Shown here: one piece after another, positions 7,605-16,594 of the stretch
How positions within the stretch are numbered: the stretch's first letter is position 1
Layout: each line of letters begins with the position of its first letter
Origin: Chloroflexota bacterium
GTDB taxonomy: Bacteria > Chloroflexota > Anaerolineae > Anaerolineales > Anaerolineaceae
Assembly: GCA_021779955.1 (NCBI GenBank)
Contig: JAJXZS010000036.1
Location: 1 to 64,000, forward strand
Direction: 5' to 3'
DNA: 64,000 bases
Notes under the pieces: model-generated
What the model saw: only the letters and a program-made list of their open reading frames with translations
The model's database searches: none
What the model was told of the DNA's origin: nothing
Translations under genes and position numbers: made by a program

Positions 7605-9766
7605 TTCGAGTTTGCCTGCACGTTCTCGACAGGGGGGACGTAAAAACCGTAGAAATCCTTGCCCTGGTATTCGTTGGTATAAAGGGTGCCAAATCCTGTT
7701 GGATAAAGCAATTTGAGGGCGTCCATGTCGGCAATGTCGTCCGCTTTGACGATGAATAGCTTCGAGCGCGTCTCAGCGGTGGTCAGGCCAAACTGGTCAG
7801 GCCAGATGGCATAATCCTTGGTCGGATAGCCTGAATTGATGCCCACCAGACGTGTATCCACCCAGTAAGGCACGCCCACCACCCAGGCAGTATCCACGCT
7901 GCCGCCCGAATCGATGTAATCCTTGACCACCGCGCCGATCTGGCCGGTGTTCCAGGAGGCTGCCGCGTACTGCGTGGCATATTGATTGAAGACAAGATCG
8001 TAATTCTGCGAAGCTGAAAAGGCGATGATCATCACCCCCGCCGCTACAACAGCCGCCTTGCCTGCACGCTGGCGGGCGCGAATCCATAAGCTGGAGAGCA
8101 TGCCCTCGAGCGCGATGGCGGCGATGATGAAGATGGGAACCGCGGCTCCGGCGGTGCGATTGAGCGCGGGGTTCTCCTCGGGGAAAGCCAGGGAGAGGAT
8201 CGATGGCAGCATCAGCACGGGAACAGAGATCAGCATGAAGAGGTCCTGCCAGGTACGCTGTTTGATGTAGCGCACAAGCAGGGCGACAAACCCGAGCAGG
8301 TACAGCGCGGCGCTGATCACATCAAGCGCAGGTCTGCCAGTCACCGAATGCGCCCAGACATTCCCGTCGCTCCAGAAGGGCATAATCATGGCGTTCCATA
8401 GGTTGGAGAGAAAGATCAGCCCTGCCGGTCCGGGCAAGGGACGTTCGATCGAACCGAGCCTTGAGAAGGCGCGCAGCTCGAACATCTGCGGGTTCTGGCT
8501 CCAGTAGCGTCCAAGCGGCAGGAAGAAGACCAGCGCGAACAGGGCGACCAGGGCAAATCCCCAGAGCGCCATCTTGCGGTCGCTCGAACGCCTGGCATGG
8601 ATGATGAAAAGGATCACCGCAATTCCAACGAGGATGGGCACAATGCGGTAAGGACTATAGCCCTGCAGCCCAATGCCCAATGCGACTCCCGCCAGGATGA
8701 AATCATTGCGGTCCATCCTGCGCAATCCGCGGATGAGATAGAACAACAGCGGCGCCACGAAGAGCGGATAAAGCGTAAAGCGCAGCCCGATGCGTGAGAT
8801 GACATTTGGCCAGTAAGCGATGCCCATCAGAAGCATAGCGAACAGGCCGACCCACCTGTTGCCCAGTTCCTTGCCCAGGCGGTAGACGTAGATCAGCGTC
8901 ACCAGGCCCATCAGCACAGTGCCGATCTTGAGGCTCAAGAAGGAGATGCCGGTGCCGAAGAGCTTGATCACCAAGGCGGTGAGATAGAACTGGAAGGCTT
9001 CGCGACCAGTATTACGCGTGAAGAAGATAGAGGTTTGGCCGTTGAGCACATCGTTGATGTCGAGCAGCTTCTCGGCGTGATCACTGATCATCTGGCCTGG
9101 AACGGCATTCAACTGCGAGGTGCGGAAGAACACGGCCAGAAGGAAAACCGCCAGGAGCAAAAGCTCCCATCCCGAAATGTGGATGCGAATAGCCGGATTT
9201 CGGAAGAATTCCCTCACCTTCGACCATAGGCTTGAGAGCGCCTGGGGGTGACGGGGGATCCAGAACGCCGCGAACGAAGTGGCGATCAGGACGACCCACA
9301 GGGTGATATTCAACGAGGAAAAGAGATTTCCGCTAAATGCCAGGAAAGCGATCACCAGCATGGGAAGCAGGAAAAGAAGGGGGACGCGGCGCACCGAAAA
9401 GTCGTGAGGCTGCGTTTCGGCTTCTTTGAGCGGCGCGATCTGCCATTCGCGAATGAGCAGCGCGCGGACCAGGAATCCGGCGGCGATGGCGAAGCAAATC
9501 ACCGCGAACCCGACGCTGCGCAGGCCCGGTTCGAGAAACCGCTGCCCGACGATGGCAAAGATCAAAGCCAGGATGGAACTCCAGGGAATCCCCTTCCAGC
9601 GCCGGATGGGTTTCTCCTCGGGATTCTCAGGCTCCTGGGGTTCATCCTGCCTCAACTCGTCAATGTCTTGGGCAGAATTGGGAGTCTTGCGAAACTTGAG
9701 TTTTTCTTCGAGATAATCCAGCAGACTGGGCTCGCCCAAAGGACCTTCATCGGGGGGAATAGTCAT
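7601..9766 (-). CDS. Polytopic GT39/ArnT-type glycosyltransferase
   Basis: A 721-aa integral membrane protein with at least twelve hydrophobic segments, resembling the ArnT/PMT superfamily that transfers sugars from polyprenyl-phosphate donors on the outer membrane face. The first extracytoplasmic loop carries the acidic MISDHAEKLLDINDVL stretch and GREAFQFYLTA. The C-terminal soluble part (about 590-721) is typical of bacterial members. The start is ATG 9766, 1 nt after the upstream methyltransferase stop; an in-frame start 39 nt earlier would overlap that gene. It forms an apparent operon with the two methyltransferases upstream, suggesting envelope glycan decoration. Acceptor and donor are unknown. 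Confidence 0.85.
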   Translation of the reverse strand: MTIPPDEGPLGEPSLLDYLEEKLKFRKTPNSAQDIDELRQDEPQEPENPEEKPIRRWKGIPWSSILALIFAIVGQRFLEPGLRSVGFAVICFAIAAGFLVRALLIREWQIAPLKEAETQPHDFSVRRVPLLFLLPMLVIAFLAFSGNLFSSLNITLWVVLIATSFAAFWIPRHPQALSSLWSKVREFFRNPAIRIHISGWELLLLAVFLLAVFFRTSQLNAVPGQMISDHAEKLLDINDVLNGQTSIFFTRNTGREAFQFYLTALVIKLFGTGISFLSLKIGTVLMGLVTLIYVYRLGKELGNRWVGLFAMLLMGIAYWPNVISRIGLRFTLYPLFVAPLLFYLIRGLRRMDRNDFILAGVALGIGLQGYSPYRIVPILVGIAVILFIIHARRSSDRKMALWGFALVALFALVFFLPLGRYWSQNPQMFELRAFSRLGSIERPLPGPAGLIFLSNLWNAMIMPFWSDGNVWAHSVTGRPALDVISAALYLLGFVALLVRYIKQRTWQDLFMLISVPVLMLPSILSLAFPEENPALNRTAGAAVPIFIIAAIALEGMLSSLWIRARQRAGKAAVVAAGVMIIAFSASQNYDLVFNQYATQYAAASWNTGQIGAVVKDYIDSGGSVDTAWVVGVPYWVDTRLVGINSGYPTKDYAIWPDQFGLTTAETRSKLFIVKADDIADMDALKLLYPTGFGTLYTNEYQGKDFYGFYVPPVENVQANSN

Positions 9767-9767
9767 T

Positions 9768-10592
9768 TTATTTTCGTCTCGCGATATAGAAAGTATACGT
9801 CCCATCCGGCTGGATCGAAGGTTCGGCGTACGAACTGCGGGTAATCAGGCCTGTGAGGAAGAGATTCCAACGGTAGGGGGCGATGATCCATTTTCCGAAA
9901 AGCCTGCGGCTGACCAGGGAGGGAAGTCCAAAGTAATGTCCCCATTCCAGCACATGCTCGGCATGGGGGGAAAAATAATGCCAATAATCGACCAAGTCGA
10001 ACCCGGCTTCCTCGAGCCTGGAGCGCCAGGTATCCGGATTGTTGCAATGGTGGTGACGCGCAATGCGGTTGAAAAAAGCCCGGTAAAGGTTGCCCAGGAA
10101 GCGCAGATGGACGCGGTCGAAGAAGGTGCTGATCGAAAGTTTGGGTAAGAAATTGTGATTTGGCACGCAGAAGATGAAAGGCGCGCCGGGTTCGAGCACG
10201 CGCGCCATCTCTTTCAGCACCGGGTCGAGATTGGGAATGTGCTCGAGAACCGAATTGCTCACGGCACTCGCAAAATGCGCATCTTCGAAGGGAATGTCGT
10301 CGCCGCTGGCGCGAATAACCTCGCGGTAACCGCCTCGTTTGACGGCTTCACGGATGGGCGCTGCCCAGGGATCGATGCCGACTTCGAGCGGGCGGTCGAA
10401 GGCAAGCGTGGCAAAATGCCCGTCACCGCAGCCAAGATCGAGAGTTGGAGCAGGCAGATCGATATTTTCGTAAAATCGGGCTTCGACAGCCCTGAGCAGC
10501 CCGCGAAAATAGGGCAGGCTGCTGATTTGCAGCCAGAGGTGATCCTTCTTTGCTTCAGCGGCTTCGACGACGTGCTGATTCCCAAGCGTCAT
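9768..10592 (-). CDS. Class I SAM-dependent methyltransferase
   Basis: A 274-aa protein with a Rossmann-type methyltransferase domain: motif I LDLGCGDGHF (51-60), an acidic motif II strand (VGIDPWAAP) and SVLEHIPNLDPVLKEMARVL, the Methyltransf_11 motif. The C-terminal third is longer than in small-molecule enzymes and has hydrophobic stretches. Its ATG overlaps the stop of the FkbM gene (ATGA-type, 10589-10592), and it is followed directly by the glycosyltransferase, so a role in modifying a glycan or lipid-linked sugar is likely. The exact substrate is unknown. Confidence 0.85.
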   Translation of the reverse strand: MTLGNQHVVEAAEAKKDHLWLQISSLPYFRGLLRAVEARFYENIDLPAPTLDLGCGDGHFATLAFDRPLEVGIDPWAAPIREAVKRGGYREVIRASGDDIPFEDAHFASAVSNSVLEHIPNLDPVLKEMARVLEPGAPFIFCVPNHNFLPKLSISTFFDRVHLRFLGNLYRAFFNRIARHHHCNNPDTWRSRLEEAGFDLVDYWHYFSPHAEHVLEWGHYFGLPSLVSRRLFGKWIIAPYRWNLFLTGLITRSSYAEPSIQPDGTYTFYIARRK

Positions 10593-11386
10593 GGGTTGGA
10601 GTACCTTTCAGCATAGAGATAAGCCAGGTTCTCGTGCACCGGGTTTGGCGTGATCCTTACCCCATAGCCGTTTGCCTCGAGGAACTGTTGCAAATCAACG
10701 CGCGAGTAATGGGTTACGCCATCGTGGACTTCCATGCAGATACGAGTGATCCTGGCAAGCAAATCCGCAGGGGCATTCATTAGAATGTCATACTCAGCGC
10801 CTTCACAGTCCATCTTCAAATAATCGCAAACCTGGATGTTGTTGGTATCAAAAAGATCGGCGAGCGTGACCGTCTGCACTTCGATGCGGGAGGATGTGTC
10901 GCCGGCTCCTGCCGTGGAATGCTGCGCGGCTTCTCCTGTCGCCAGGTTGAGATGCGATGATCCGTTTTGTGACGCTACCGCGCATTCGCACAGGCTGACA
11001 TTGTCAAGCAAATTGAGGTGGAGGTTTTCTTGCAGGAGTTCGACCGACGTGGGGAACGGCTCGACGGCAATCACCCTGCCAGTGCTCATCTGCAGCGCCG
11101 CCCAAATGGCAAAATCTCCCAGTGCGGCGCCGATATCCACCACCGTCCAGCCCATTTGCAGCGGGACGCCCACTTTCTCGTAAGTCCGGTCGAGAATGGT
11201 CTCCTTGAGCACCCACAGGTCCATCAAGGTGAGAGCAAGGAAGTGTGTGCCGTCGCGCAAATCGACCTGGTAGGGTCTGTCAAGCGGTAGATCGAAAAGC
11301 AGCTTAAGCAGCACGCTCCGGTTGCGCACGCCTGCGTTGAGGGTGACAATGGATTTCAAATAATAAGAAAATGCACTGGATTTCAA
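10589..11386 (-). CDS. FkbM-family methyltransferase
   Basis: A 265-aa FkbM-type SAM-dependent methyltransferase. Motif I is TVVDIGAALGDFAIWAAL, followed by VIAVEPFPTSVELLQENL and later VCDYLKMDCEGAEYDIL, the family signature. FkbM enzymes mostly O-methylate sugars or polyketides. First gene of a three-gene minus-strand cluster with another methyltransferase and a membrane glycosyltransferase, which points to methylated envelope glycans. Confidence 0.88.
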   Translation of the reverse strand: MKSSAFSYYLKSIVTLNAGVRNRSVLLKLLFDLPLDRPYQVDLRDGTHFLALTLMDLWVLKETILDRTYEKVGVPLQMGWTVVDIGAALGDFAIWAALQMSTGRVIAVEPFPTSVELLQENLHLNLLDNVSLCECAVASQNGSSHLNLATGEAAQHSTAGAGDTSSRIEVQTVTLADLFDTNNIQVCDYLKMDCEGAEYDILMNAPADLLARITRICMEVHDGVTHYSRVDLQQFLEANGYGVRITPNPVHENLAYLYAERYSNP

Positions 11387-11469
11387 AGCTTCCTCAAACG
11401 ATTAGAACTGGACTCAGGCAATTATAGTCCGTTTAATCCGCAAACCGCCGGGGGAAATCCAATTAAATG

Positions 11470-11497
11470 CTCGACTCCGGTTTGCGCCGGAGTCGAG
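11470..11497 (-). terminator. Stem-loop after the Gly-rich DAK2-like gene
   Basis: A perfect 11-bp stem (CTCGACTCCGG / CCGGAGTCGAG) with a 6-nt loop, 18 nt downstream of the stop of the minus-strand gene at 11515. The minus-strand tail is AT-rich (CATTTAATTGG) but without a long T-run, so termination strength is uncertain. Confidence 0.65.
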
Positions 11498-11514
11498 AGA
11501 TCCGCATATTGAGA

Positions 11515-12243
11515 CTACTTCTTGAGCGCGCCGCCGAGCATTTGCATCAGCGTGTTCGCCACCATTGCGCCGGACTGCTGCCGCGCATTGGAAGAGTTCA
11601 TCCGGCTGCTGCCAACGACCGCATTGAGGATCGCATCGAGGTTCGAGCTGCCCTGCTGTTTGGCCTGCATGTAACTCATCCCGGCATTGAGCAATGTACC
11701 CATATCGAGTCCGCCCTGTTGAGCTGTTGGTGCAGAGGATTCGCCGCCCATTCCCCCGAGCAACGAGCCGAGCAAGTCGCCTGCGCCGCCTGCCGCCCCG
11801 GTGGGCTGCTGCGCACTTTGCATTCCGCCCAGGCCTCCCAGCAGCGAGCCAAGCAGGTCCGCCGTCCCGCCTGAGGCTGGGCTTGCGGATGTACCTGCGC
11901 CCAGCAGGGATTGCACAAGCTGGGCCGCGTTCTGAGCTGTGACTTTTTTCTGCCCCGTCAGGGACTGTGAAGCATCGGTAAGTCCGTCGACATACAACGC
12001 TGAGGATCCGCTGGCTTCCTTTTGCTTGAGTAATTGGGCAGCGTAGGCCAGTTGATCAGAGGGCAGGGCGCTTTTCTTTTCCTTCATAGCCTGGGTGATC
12101 ACCTCAAATGTCTGCACCATATGATCGCCATGGTCATGGTTGTAATCATCTGCCTGGTTCAAAGAAGTACGGTTCTCAGCCAGGGTGTTGGCAACTGCGC
12201 CAAAGACTTTCACGAGATCGATCGATTTTTTGCTGGTGGCCAT
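11515..12243 (-). CDS. Uncharacterised protein, DAK2-like N-terminus and Gly-rich repeats
   Basis: A 242-aa protein. The N-terminal 130 residues are helical and contain ENRTSLNQADDYNHDHGDHM, reminiscent of the GDHG/NM metal-phosphate motif of DAK2 (DhaL) domains, but shorter than a full domain. Residues about 125-190 hold two near-identical Gly-rich elements, DLLGSLLGGLGG and DLLGSLLGGMGG. The C-terminus is helical and Met/Gln-rich. No signal peptide is present. It is a single-gene unit with its own terminator, divergent from the padR operon. I cannot assign a function; DhaK partner genes are absent. Confidence 0.6.
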   Translation of the reverse strand: MATSKKSIDLVKVFGAVANTLAENRTSLNQADDYNHDHGDHMVQTFEVITQAMKEKKSALPSDQLAYAAQLLKQKEASGSSALYVDGLTDASQSLTGQKKVTAQNAAQLVQSLLGAGTSASPASGGTADLLGSLLGGLGGMQSAQQPTGAAGGAGDLLGSLLGGMGGESSAPTAQQGGLDMGTLLNAGMSYMQAKQQGSSNLDAILNAVVGSSRMNSSNARQQSGAMVANTLMQMLGGALKK

Positions 12244-12309
12244 TGATTCCTCCTCTACAGCCGTATGTAATCATTCTAGCACCGCAATGTCATCCACGCT
12301 TTTAGTTCA

Positions 12310-12338
12310 TTGACTTAATGATTTGCTCATGTTATCCT
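12310..12338 (+). promoter_or_regulatory. Sigma-70-type promoter of the padR-ABC operon
   Basis: TTGACT (12310-12315), a 17-bp spacer and TATCCT (12333-12338), 29 nt before the padR ATG. The neighbourhood contains TAATGATT and CACTAATTGAGTAATTA, an AT-rich imperfect palindrome at 12348-12364 just before the start codon that could be a PadR operator. Confidence 0.5.
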
Positions 12339-12367
12339 TTTGATATTCACTAATTGAGTAATTAAAG

Positions 12368-12949
12368 ATGACCCGCGGAAAAACGAATCCCTTCCCCACC
12401 TTCCAATACGCGCTGCTTGGCCTGTTGCTGCCAGGCGCCACCTACGGGTATGAGCTATACAAACAAATCTCAGACCAGTCAGGAATCGGGCTCATCTGGC
12501 AGGTGAAACTTTCCAATCTCTATGCGGTGCTCGACCAGCTTGAAAAGAAGGGGTGGTTGACTGCAACCCGGGTGCCTGGCGACATTCGGCCGGATCGCAA
12601 GGTCTATCGGATCTCTGGCAATGGCGAATCGGCTTTCGAAGAATGGCTCGACGCGCCTGTTACGCACCCGCGCGAATTCAGGCAGGATTTTATGATCAAG
12701 TACTACTTCCGCAGCAGGCGACGTGAAAACCCGGCGCCTTTCCTGCGCGCGCAACTTGGCCACTGCAGAATGTGGCTGCAGAATGCCAGGAAATCCGTAA
12801 AATCGGAGGCCGGTGGATTGAACTTCGGCCAGTCGGTGGCAAGGTTCCGTAAATCACAGATCCAATCGATCGTCGACTGGCTCGAAAAAGAGCTCGAACG
12901 CGTCGAAACTCAAAATCCCATTATCGAGGTAAACCATGAAGAGAATTAA
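12368..12949 (+). CDS. PadR-family transcriptional regulator
   Basis: A 193-aa PadR regulator: N-terminal winged helix (QYALLGLLLPGATYGYELYK to VLDQLEKKGWL, about 13-65), wing with RPDRKVYRISGNGE, and a C-terminal helical dimerisation region (about 85-185) of the long PadR (Vir_act_alpha_C) type. It overlaps the start of the substrate-binding protein gene by 14 nt, so it is co-transcribed with the importer and probably represses it. Confidence 0.9.
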   Translation: MTRGKTNPFPTFQYALLGLLLPGATYGYELYKQISDQSGIGLIWQVKLSNLYAVLDQLEKKGWLTATRVPGDIRPDRKVYRISGNGESAFEEWLDAPVTHPREFRQDFMIKYYFRSRRRENPAPFLRAQLGHCRMWLQNARKSVKSEAGGLNFGQSVARFRKSQIQSIVDWLEKELERVETQNPIIEVNHEEN

Positions 12950-14057
12950 GTTGTTGTCCGGTTTTATCGCAATATTGATGATCTTCAGCTTCTCAGCCGG
13001 ATGCGCTGCTCCCACAGCAAGCCCAGCCCCCACAACAGAAGTCGCGCCAACAGCCCCTCCCGCCACCGGGGTGACGATCACTGACGCCCTGGGCCGCACC
13101 GTCACACTTGACACGCTGCCTCAAAGGATTGTGGTCGCGGGCAAAGCCTCCTCGCTCATCCTCGACGCCATGTACATGTTCCCCGAAGCGGTGGACCGGG
13201 TCATTTCTTACGGCAAGACTTCGCAAACCGGCAAAAACTTCCTTCCAGTGATCGACCCGAAGCTGGATACAAAGACTGCCTTTGATAACAATGTCGGCGC
13301 CGAGCAGATTGCGCCGCTAAAACCCGACCTGGTCATCCTGAAGGACTATCTCAAAGACAGCCTTGGCGCTCCACTCGAAACCCTCGGCTTCAAGGTGGTG
13401 TATCTCAACCTCGAAACCACGGATACCTTTATGCGCGACGTGCGCACCATTGGCCAGATCTTTGGCAACTCGGCGCGGGCAGAGGCGATCGTGTCTTACT
13501 ACGAGTCCACGGTCAAATCGGTGACAGAGCCGCTGCAAAACCTGAGCGACGCGAACCGCCCGAGCGCGCTGCTGCTCGAATATTCGAACAAGGGCGGAAC
13601 AGTGGCATTCAATGTCGCACCCGCAACCTGGCTGCAGACCGACCTGGTCAAATTGGCCGGCGGCAACCCGATCTGGACAGATGTGCCCACCCAGGGTGGG
13701 TGGACGGTGGTGACCCTCGAGCAGATCTCCGCCTGGAACCCGCAGATGATCTTCATCGTCGACTATGCCGGGAATGCCCTCGACATCGTTTCGCAGCTCA
13801 AGACCGATCCACAATGGTCGGCACTGGATGCAGTCAAGAACTCGAAGCTCTACGCCTTTCCTGTCGACTTCCTGAGCTGGGATCAGGCCGATCCGCGTTG
13901 GGCACTCGGCCTCACCTGGCTGGCGACCAAACTTCAGCCTGAGACCTTCGCCTCCGTGGATATGACCGCCAAGGTAACTGAATTCTACAAGACCCTCTAC
14001 AACATGGACGACGCGGCAATCACGTCGCAAGTTTTGCCCATCGTCAAAGGTGATTAG
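12936..14057 (+). CDS. ABC importer substrate-binding lipoprotein (siderophore/corrinoid type)
   Basis: A 373-aa periplasmic-binding protein of the FecB/BtuF class. The lipoprotein signal ends SFSAGCAAP (lipidation Cys near 23), followed by a Thr/Pro/Ala linker. The binding domain starts VTITDALGRTVTLDTLPQRIVV, the hallmark of Fe-siderophore and corrinoid binding proteins, and later has LKPDLVIL and EQISAWNPQMIFIV. Substrate is not decidable from sequence; iron chelate, heme, cobalamin or an oxyanion are possible. It is separated from the permease by a hairpin that could set higher expression of this subunit. Confidence 0.9.
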   Translation: MKRIKLLSGFIAILMIFSFSAGCAAPTASPAPTTEVAPTAPPATGVTITDALGRTVTLDTLPQRIVVAGKASSLILDAMYMFPEAVDRVISYGKTSQTGKNFLPVIDPKLDTKTAFDNNVGAEQIAPLKPDLVILKDYLKDSLGAPLETLGFKVVYLNLETTDTFMRDVRTIGQIFGNSARAEAIVSYYESTVKSVTEPLQNLSDANRPSALLLEYSNKGGTVAFNVAPATWLQTDLVKLAGGNPIWTDVPTQGGWTVVTLEQISAWNPQMIFIVDYAGNALDIVSQLKTDPQWSALDAVKNSKLYAFPVDFLSWDQADPRWALGLTWLATKLQPETFASVDMTAKVTEFYKTLYNMDDAAITSQVLPIVKGD

Positions 14058-14071
14058 GCTATAATAACGAG

Positions 14072-14094
14072 CCGGGATGCAAATCGCATCCCGG
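14072..14094 (+). terminator. Intra-operon hairpin between binding protein and permease genes
   Basis: Perfect 9-bp stem CCGGGATGC / GCATCCCGG around the loop AAATC, then TTTGATC. It lies 15 nt after the binding-protein stop and 20 nt before the chosen permease start. Probably a partial terminator or 3' stabiliser that enriches the binding-protein mRNA. Confidence 0.65.
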
Positions 14095-14113
14095 TTTGAT
14101 CAAGCGAGAACCT

Positions 14114-15112
14114 GTGAACATTCGACGCAAGCAAATCTATACCACCATTTTGCTGATCACCCTCCCCCTGCTGGTTCTCGTGATCGCTTTGTTTGTCGGC
14201 CGCTATCCCAAACCCATCTGGATGAACCCGGCGTTGCTTGGCAGCGATGAGATCGCCCAACGCCTCGTGCTCAACCTGAGATTACCGCGCACGATCACCG
14301 CCATGCTGCTTGGCATGTCGCTGGCAGCAGCGGGCGGGGTGATGCAAATGCTGTTCCGCAATCCACTGGTTGAACCGGGATTTCTGGGCGTTTCTCAGGG
14401 AGCGGGTTTCGGCGCTTCATTGTGCATCGTGTTCCTCACCACCAATCCCCTGGCGATCGAAGGTGTTGCCACCCTGTTCGCCGTGCTCGGCCTGGCCTTC
14501 TCCTATTTCTTTGCACGGAAGATGCGCTACGGAGGATGGCTGCTACGCCTGGTGCTGGCAGGCATCGCCGTTTCGGCATTCTTCTCCGCCGGGCTTGGCA
14601 TCCTCAAATACCTGGCCGACCCGAATTCGCAACTGCAGCAGATCGTCTTCTGGCTGCTCGGCGGGCTCTACTCGATCACCTGGAAGAGCCTGCTGTATAT
14701 CCTGCCTGTGGTCATTGTGGGAATCATCATCATCTACCTGATGCGCTGGCGACTGAACCTGCTGGCACTGGAGGACGAAACCGCCTTCTCGCTTGGCGTA
14801 TCGGTGGGGCGCGAACGCACGCTGCTGCTCGCCGCATCTGTAGCGGTGACTGCGGTGGTGATTTCGGTGGCAGGCATCGTTGCCTGGATTGGATTGATCA
14901 TTCCGCACATTGCCCGCCGGATCACAGGCGCAAACGCCGCCAACTTCATCCCCGTAAGCATCAGCCTTGGAGCGATTTTCGGCATTTTGTGCGACAGCCT
15001 GGCGCGCACTTTAATGCCCGGTGAAATCCCGCTGGGGATCATCACATCCCTGCTTGGAGCAGCCATTTTCATCTTCCTGATGGTCAAGCCAAATTTGAAG
15101 GTGAAAGCATGA
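14114..15112 (+). CDS. FecCD-family ABC transporter permease
   Basis: A 332-aa permease with about ten transmembrane segments, partner of the binding protein upstream. Family motifs: LRLPRTITAMLLGMSLAAAG near the N-terminus, NPLVEPGFLGVSQGAGFGA, and the ATPase-coupling GLIIPHIARRITG near residue 270. I prefer the GTG at 14114 because the in-frame TTG at 14096 sits beside the hairpin; neither has a strong ribosome site. Overlaps the ATPase gene by 4 nt. Confidence 0.9.
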   Translation: MNIRRKQIYTTILLITLPLLVLVIALFVGRYPKPIWMNPALLGSDEIAQRLVLNLRLPRTITAMLLGMSLAAAGGVMQMLFRNPLVEPGFLGVSQGAGFGASLCIVFLTTNPLAIEGVATLFAVLGLAFSYFFARKMRYGGWLLRLVLAGIAVSAFFSAGLGILKYLADPNSQLQQIVFWLLGGLYSITWKSLLYILPVVIVGIIIIYLMRWRLNLLALEDETAFSLGVSVGRERTLLLAASVAVTAVVISVAGIVAWIGLIIPHIARRITGANAANFIPVSISLGAIFGILCDSLARTLMPGEIPLGIITSLLGAAIFIFLMVKPNLKVKA

Positions 15113-15900
15113 GCGACAGAAGCCTGCTGACCATCGACGATCTGACCTTTGCTTACAATACCACCCAGGCTTCCGCGCTGGACAGGGTGAGCTTCGAGAT
15201 CAATGCGGGTACGATCACCACGATCCTTGGGCCAAACGGTGCAGGAAAGACTACCCTGCTTCACCTGCTCCTGGGACTGCGAAAGCCGGCTTCGGGCAGC
15301 ATCCTGCTCGAGGATTTGCCGCTCCACGAATATTCCAGGCGAAATCTCAGCCAGTGGATGGGCCTTGTGCCGCAATCGGAACATGTCTCATTCGAATACA
15401 CCGTACTCGAGTATGTGCTGCTTGGCCGCGCACCTTACCTGGGTCCGCTCGAACTGCCAGGAGATGGTGATATCGTGATCGCCAGGGACGCGCTGCAAAA
15501 AACCGGCATCGCTTTTCTGGAACACCGACCCATCCCTGCGTTGAGCGGCGGTGAACTCCAACTGGTGCTCCTGTCGAGAGCCCTGGCTCAGCAGCCGCGA
15601 ATCTTGCTTCTCGACGAGCCGACATCGCACCTCGACCTTGCCAACCGCAACATCACCCTGCGCATCCTCGATCAACTGCGCAAGGAGGGAACAACGATCC
15701 TCTTTACGACGCACGACCCGGAGGCTGCGCTCATCGTTGCCGATACCATCGTGCTGATGAACAAGGGCAGGGTTCTCGCCGCCGGGGGATTCGAAGAAAC
15801 ATTCACCAGCGAGAAACTCACCCAGACCTACGGCGTTCCGGTCGAAGTGGTCAGAACCGATGGCATCCAGGTGGTCAAATCCATGGGGAGGTTGTCGTGA
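15109..15900 (+). CDS. ABC transporter ATP-binding protein (FecE/BtuD type)
   Basis: A 263-aa ATPase with Walker A LGPNGAGKTTLL (about 43-50), Q-loop MGLVPQSEHV, signature LSGGELQLVLLSRALAQ (a variant of LSGGE/QR), Walker B ILLLDEPTSHLDL and H-loop TTHDPEAA. It energises the FecCD permease. Four-nt overlaps with both neighbours indicate a tightly coupled operon. Confidence 0.93.
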   Translation: MSDRSLLTIDDLTFAYNTTQASALDRVSFEINAGTITTILGPNGAGKTTLLHLLLGLRKPASGSILLEDLPLHEYSRRNLSQWMGLVPQSEHVSFEYTVLEYVLLGRAPYLGPLELPGDGDIVIARDALQKTGIAFLEHRPIPALSGGELQLVLLSRALAQQPRILLLDEPTSHLDLANRNITLRILDQLRKEGTTILFTTHDPEAALIVADTIVLMNKGRVLAAGGFEETFTSEKLTQTYGVPVEVVRTDGIQVVKSMGRLS

Positions 15901-16445
15901 GCGGCGGGAATCCTCAAATCTGGCTGATCTCAGGCAACAGCGAAGCCGGAAAAACAAGTTTCTGCCGAAAGGCAATCGCCAAGGCCATGGAAATGGGATG
16001 TTCGGTTGCGGGCGTGCTCTCACCCGCCGTCTTCGAGGACGGAGGGAAGATCGGCATCGACGTTCAGGATGCCGGCAGCGGCCAGGCCCGCAGGCTCGCC
16101 AACCTTCAGAAAGACGATCCGAATTCGATCACGCCGCACTGGAAGTTCGACCAGGATGCGCTCCATTGGGGCTCAGGCGTTCTTGCGGCGAGCATCCCGT
16201 GCGATGTGCTCGTAGTAGACGAACTCGGGCCGCTCGAGCTCGAGCATGACCAGGGTTGGATTGAGGGCATCCGCGCCATCGACAGCAGGCAATACAGGCT
16301 TGCGCTTGTGGTTGTCCGTAGCGCGCTGTTGAGCAATGCCCTTGCCCGCTGGCCGGGTGCAAGAGTGCACACGATCGCCCGGACGGACGCGGCGGTTACG
16401 GCGGACCGCGGGATCGACGACATCCTTCAATATCTCAGCAACTGA
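15897..16445 (+). CDS. P-loop NTPase of the THEP1 (NTPase_1) type
   Basis: A 182-aa protein with P-loop ISGNSEAGKTSF (Lys19) and Walker B DVLVVDELGPLEL, the signature of THEP1-like nucleoside-triphosphatases, ending with a short helical region. It is the fourth gene of the padR-ABC operon (4-nt overlap with the ATPase), so it probably acts on what the importer brings in, or as a cofactor-related kinase or NTPase. Similar P-loop proteins occur in metal-cofactor contexts, but the actual reaction is unknown. Confidence 0.75.
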   Translation: MSGGNPQIWLISGNSEAGKTSFCRKAIAKAMEMGCSVAGVLSPAVFEDGGKIGIDVQDAGSGQARRLANLQKDDPNSITPHWKFDQDALHWGSGVLAASIPCDVLVVDELGPLELEHDQGWIEGIRAIDSRQYRLALVVVRSALLSNALARWPGARVHTIARTDAAVTADRGIDDILQYLSN

Positions 16446-16594
16446 TCCAGCCAATACAATCGACCTACCGCAGGCAGACCCGGCGGTTCCTCCAACCTTG
16501 CCATCTTTTCATGCACCAGTTCGGAGTTACAGCCTCGTGCGACGATAGCGGGGATTCCTTCGTATAATAAAATGTACAGGAAACGGAGAGACGA

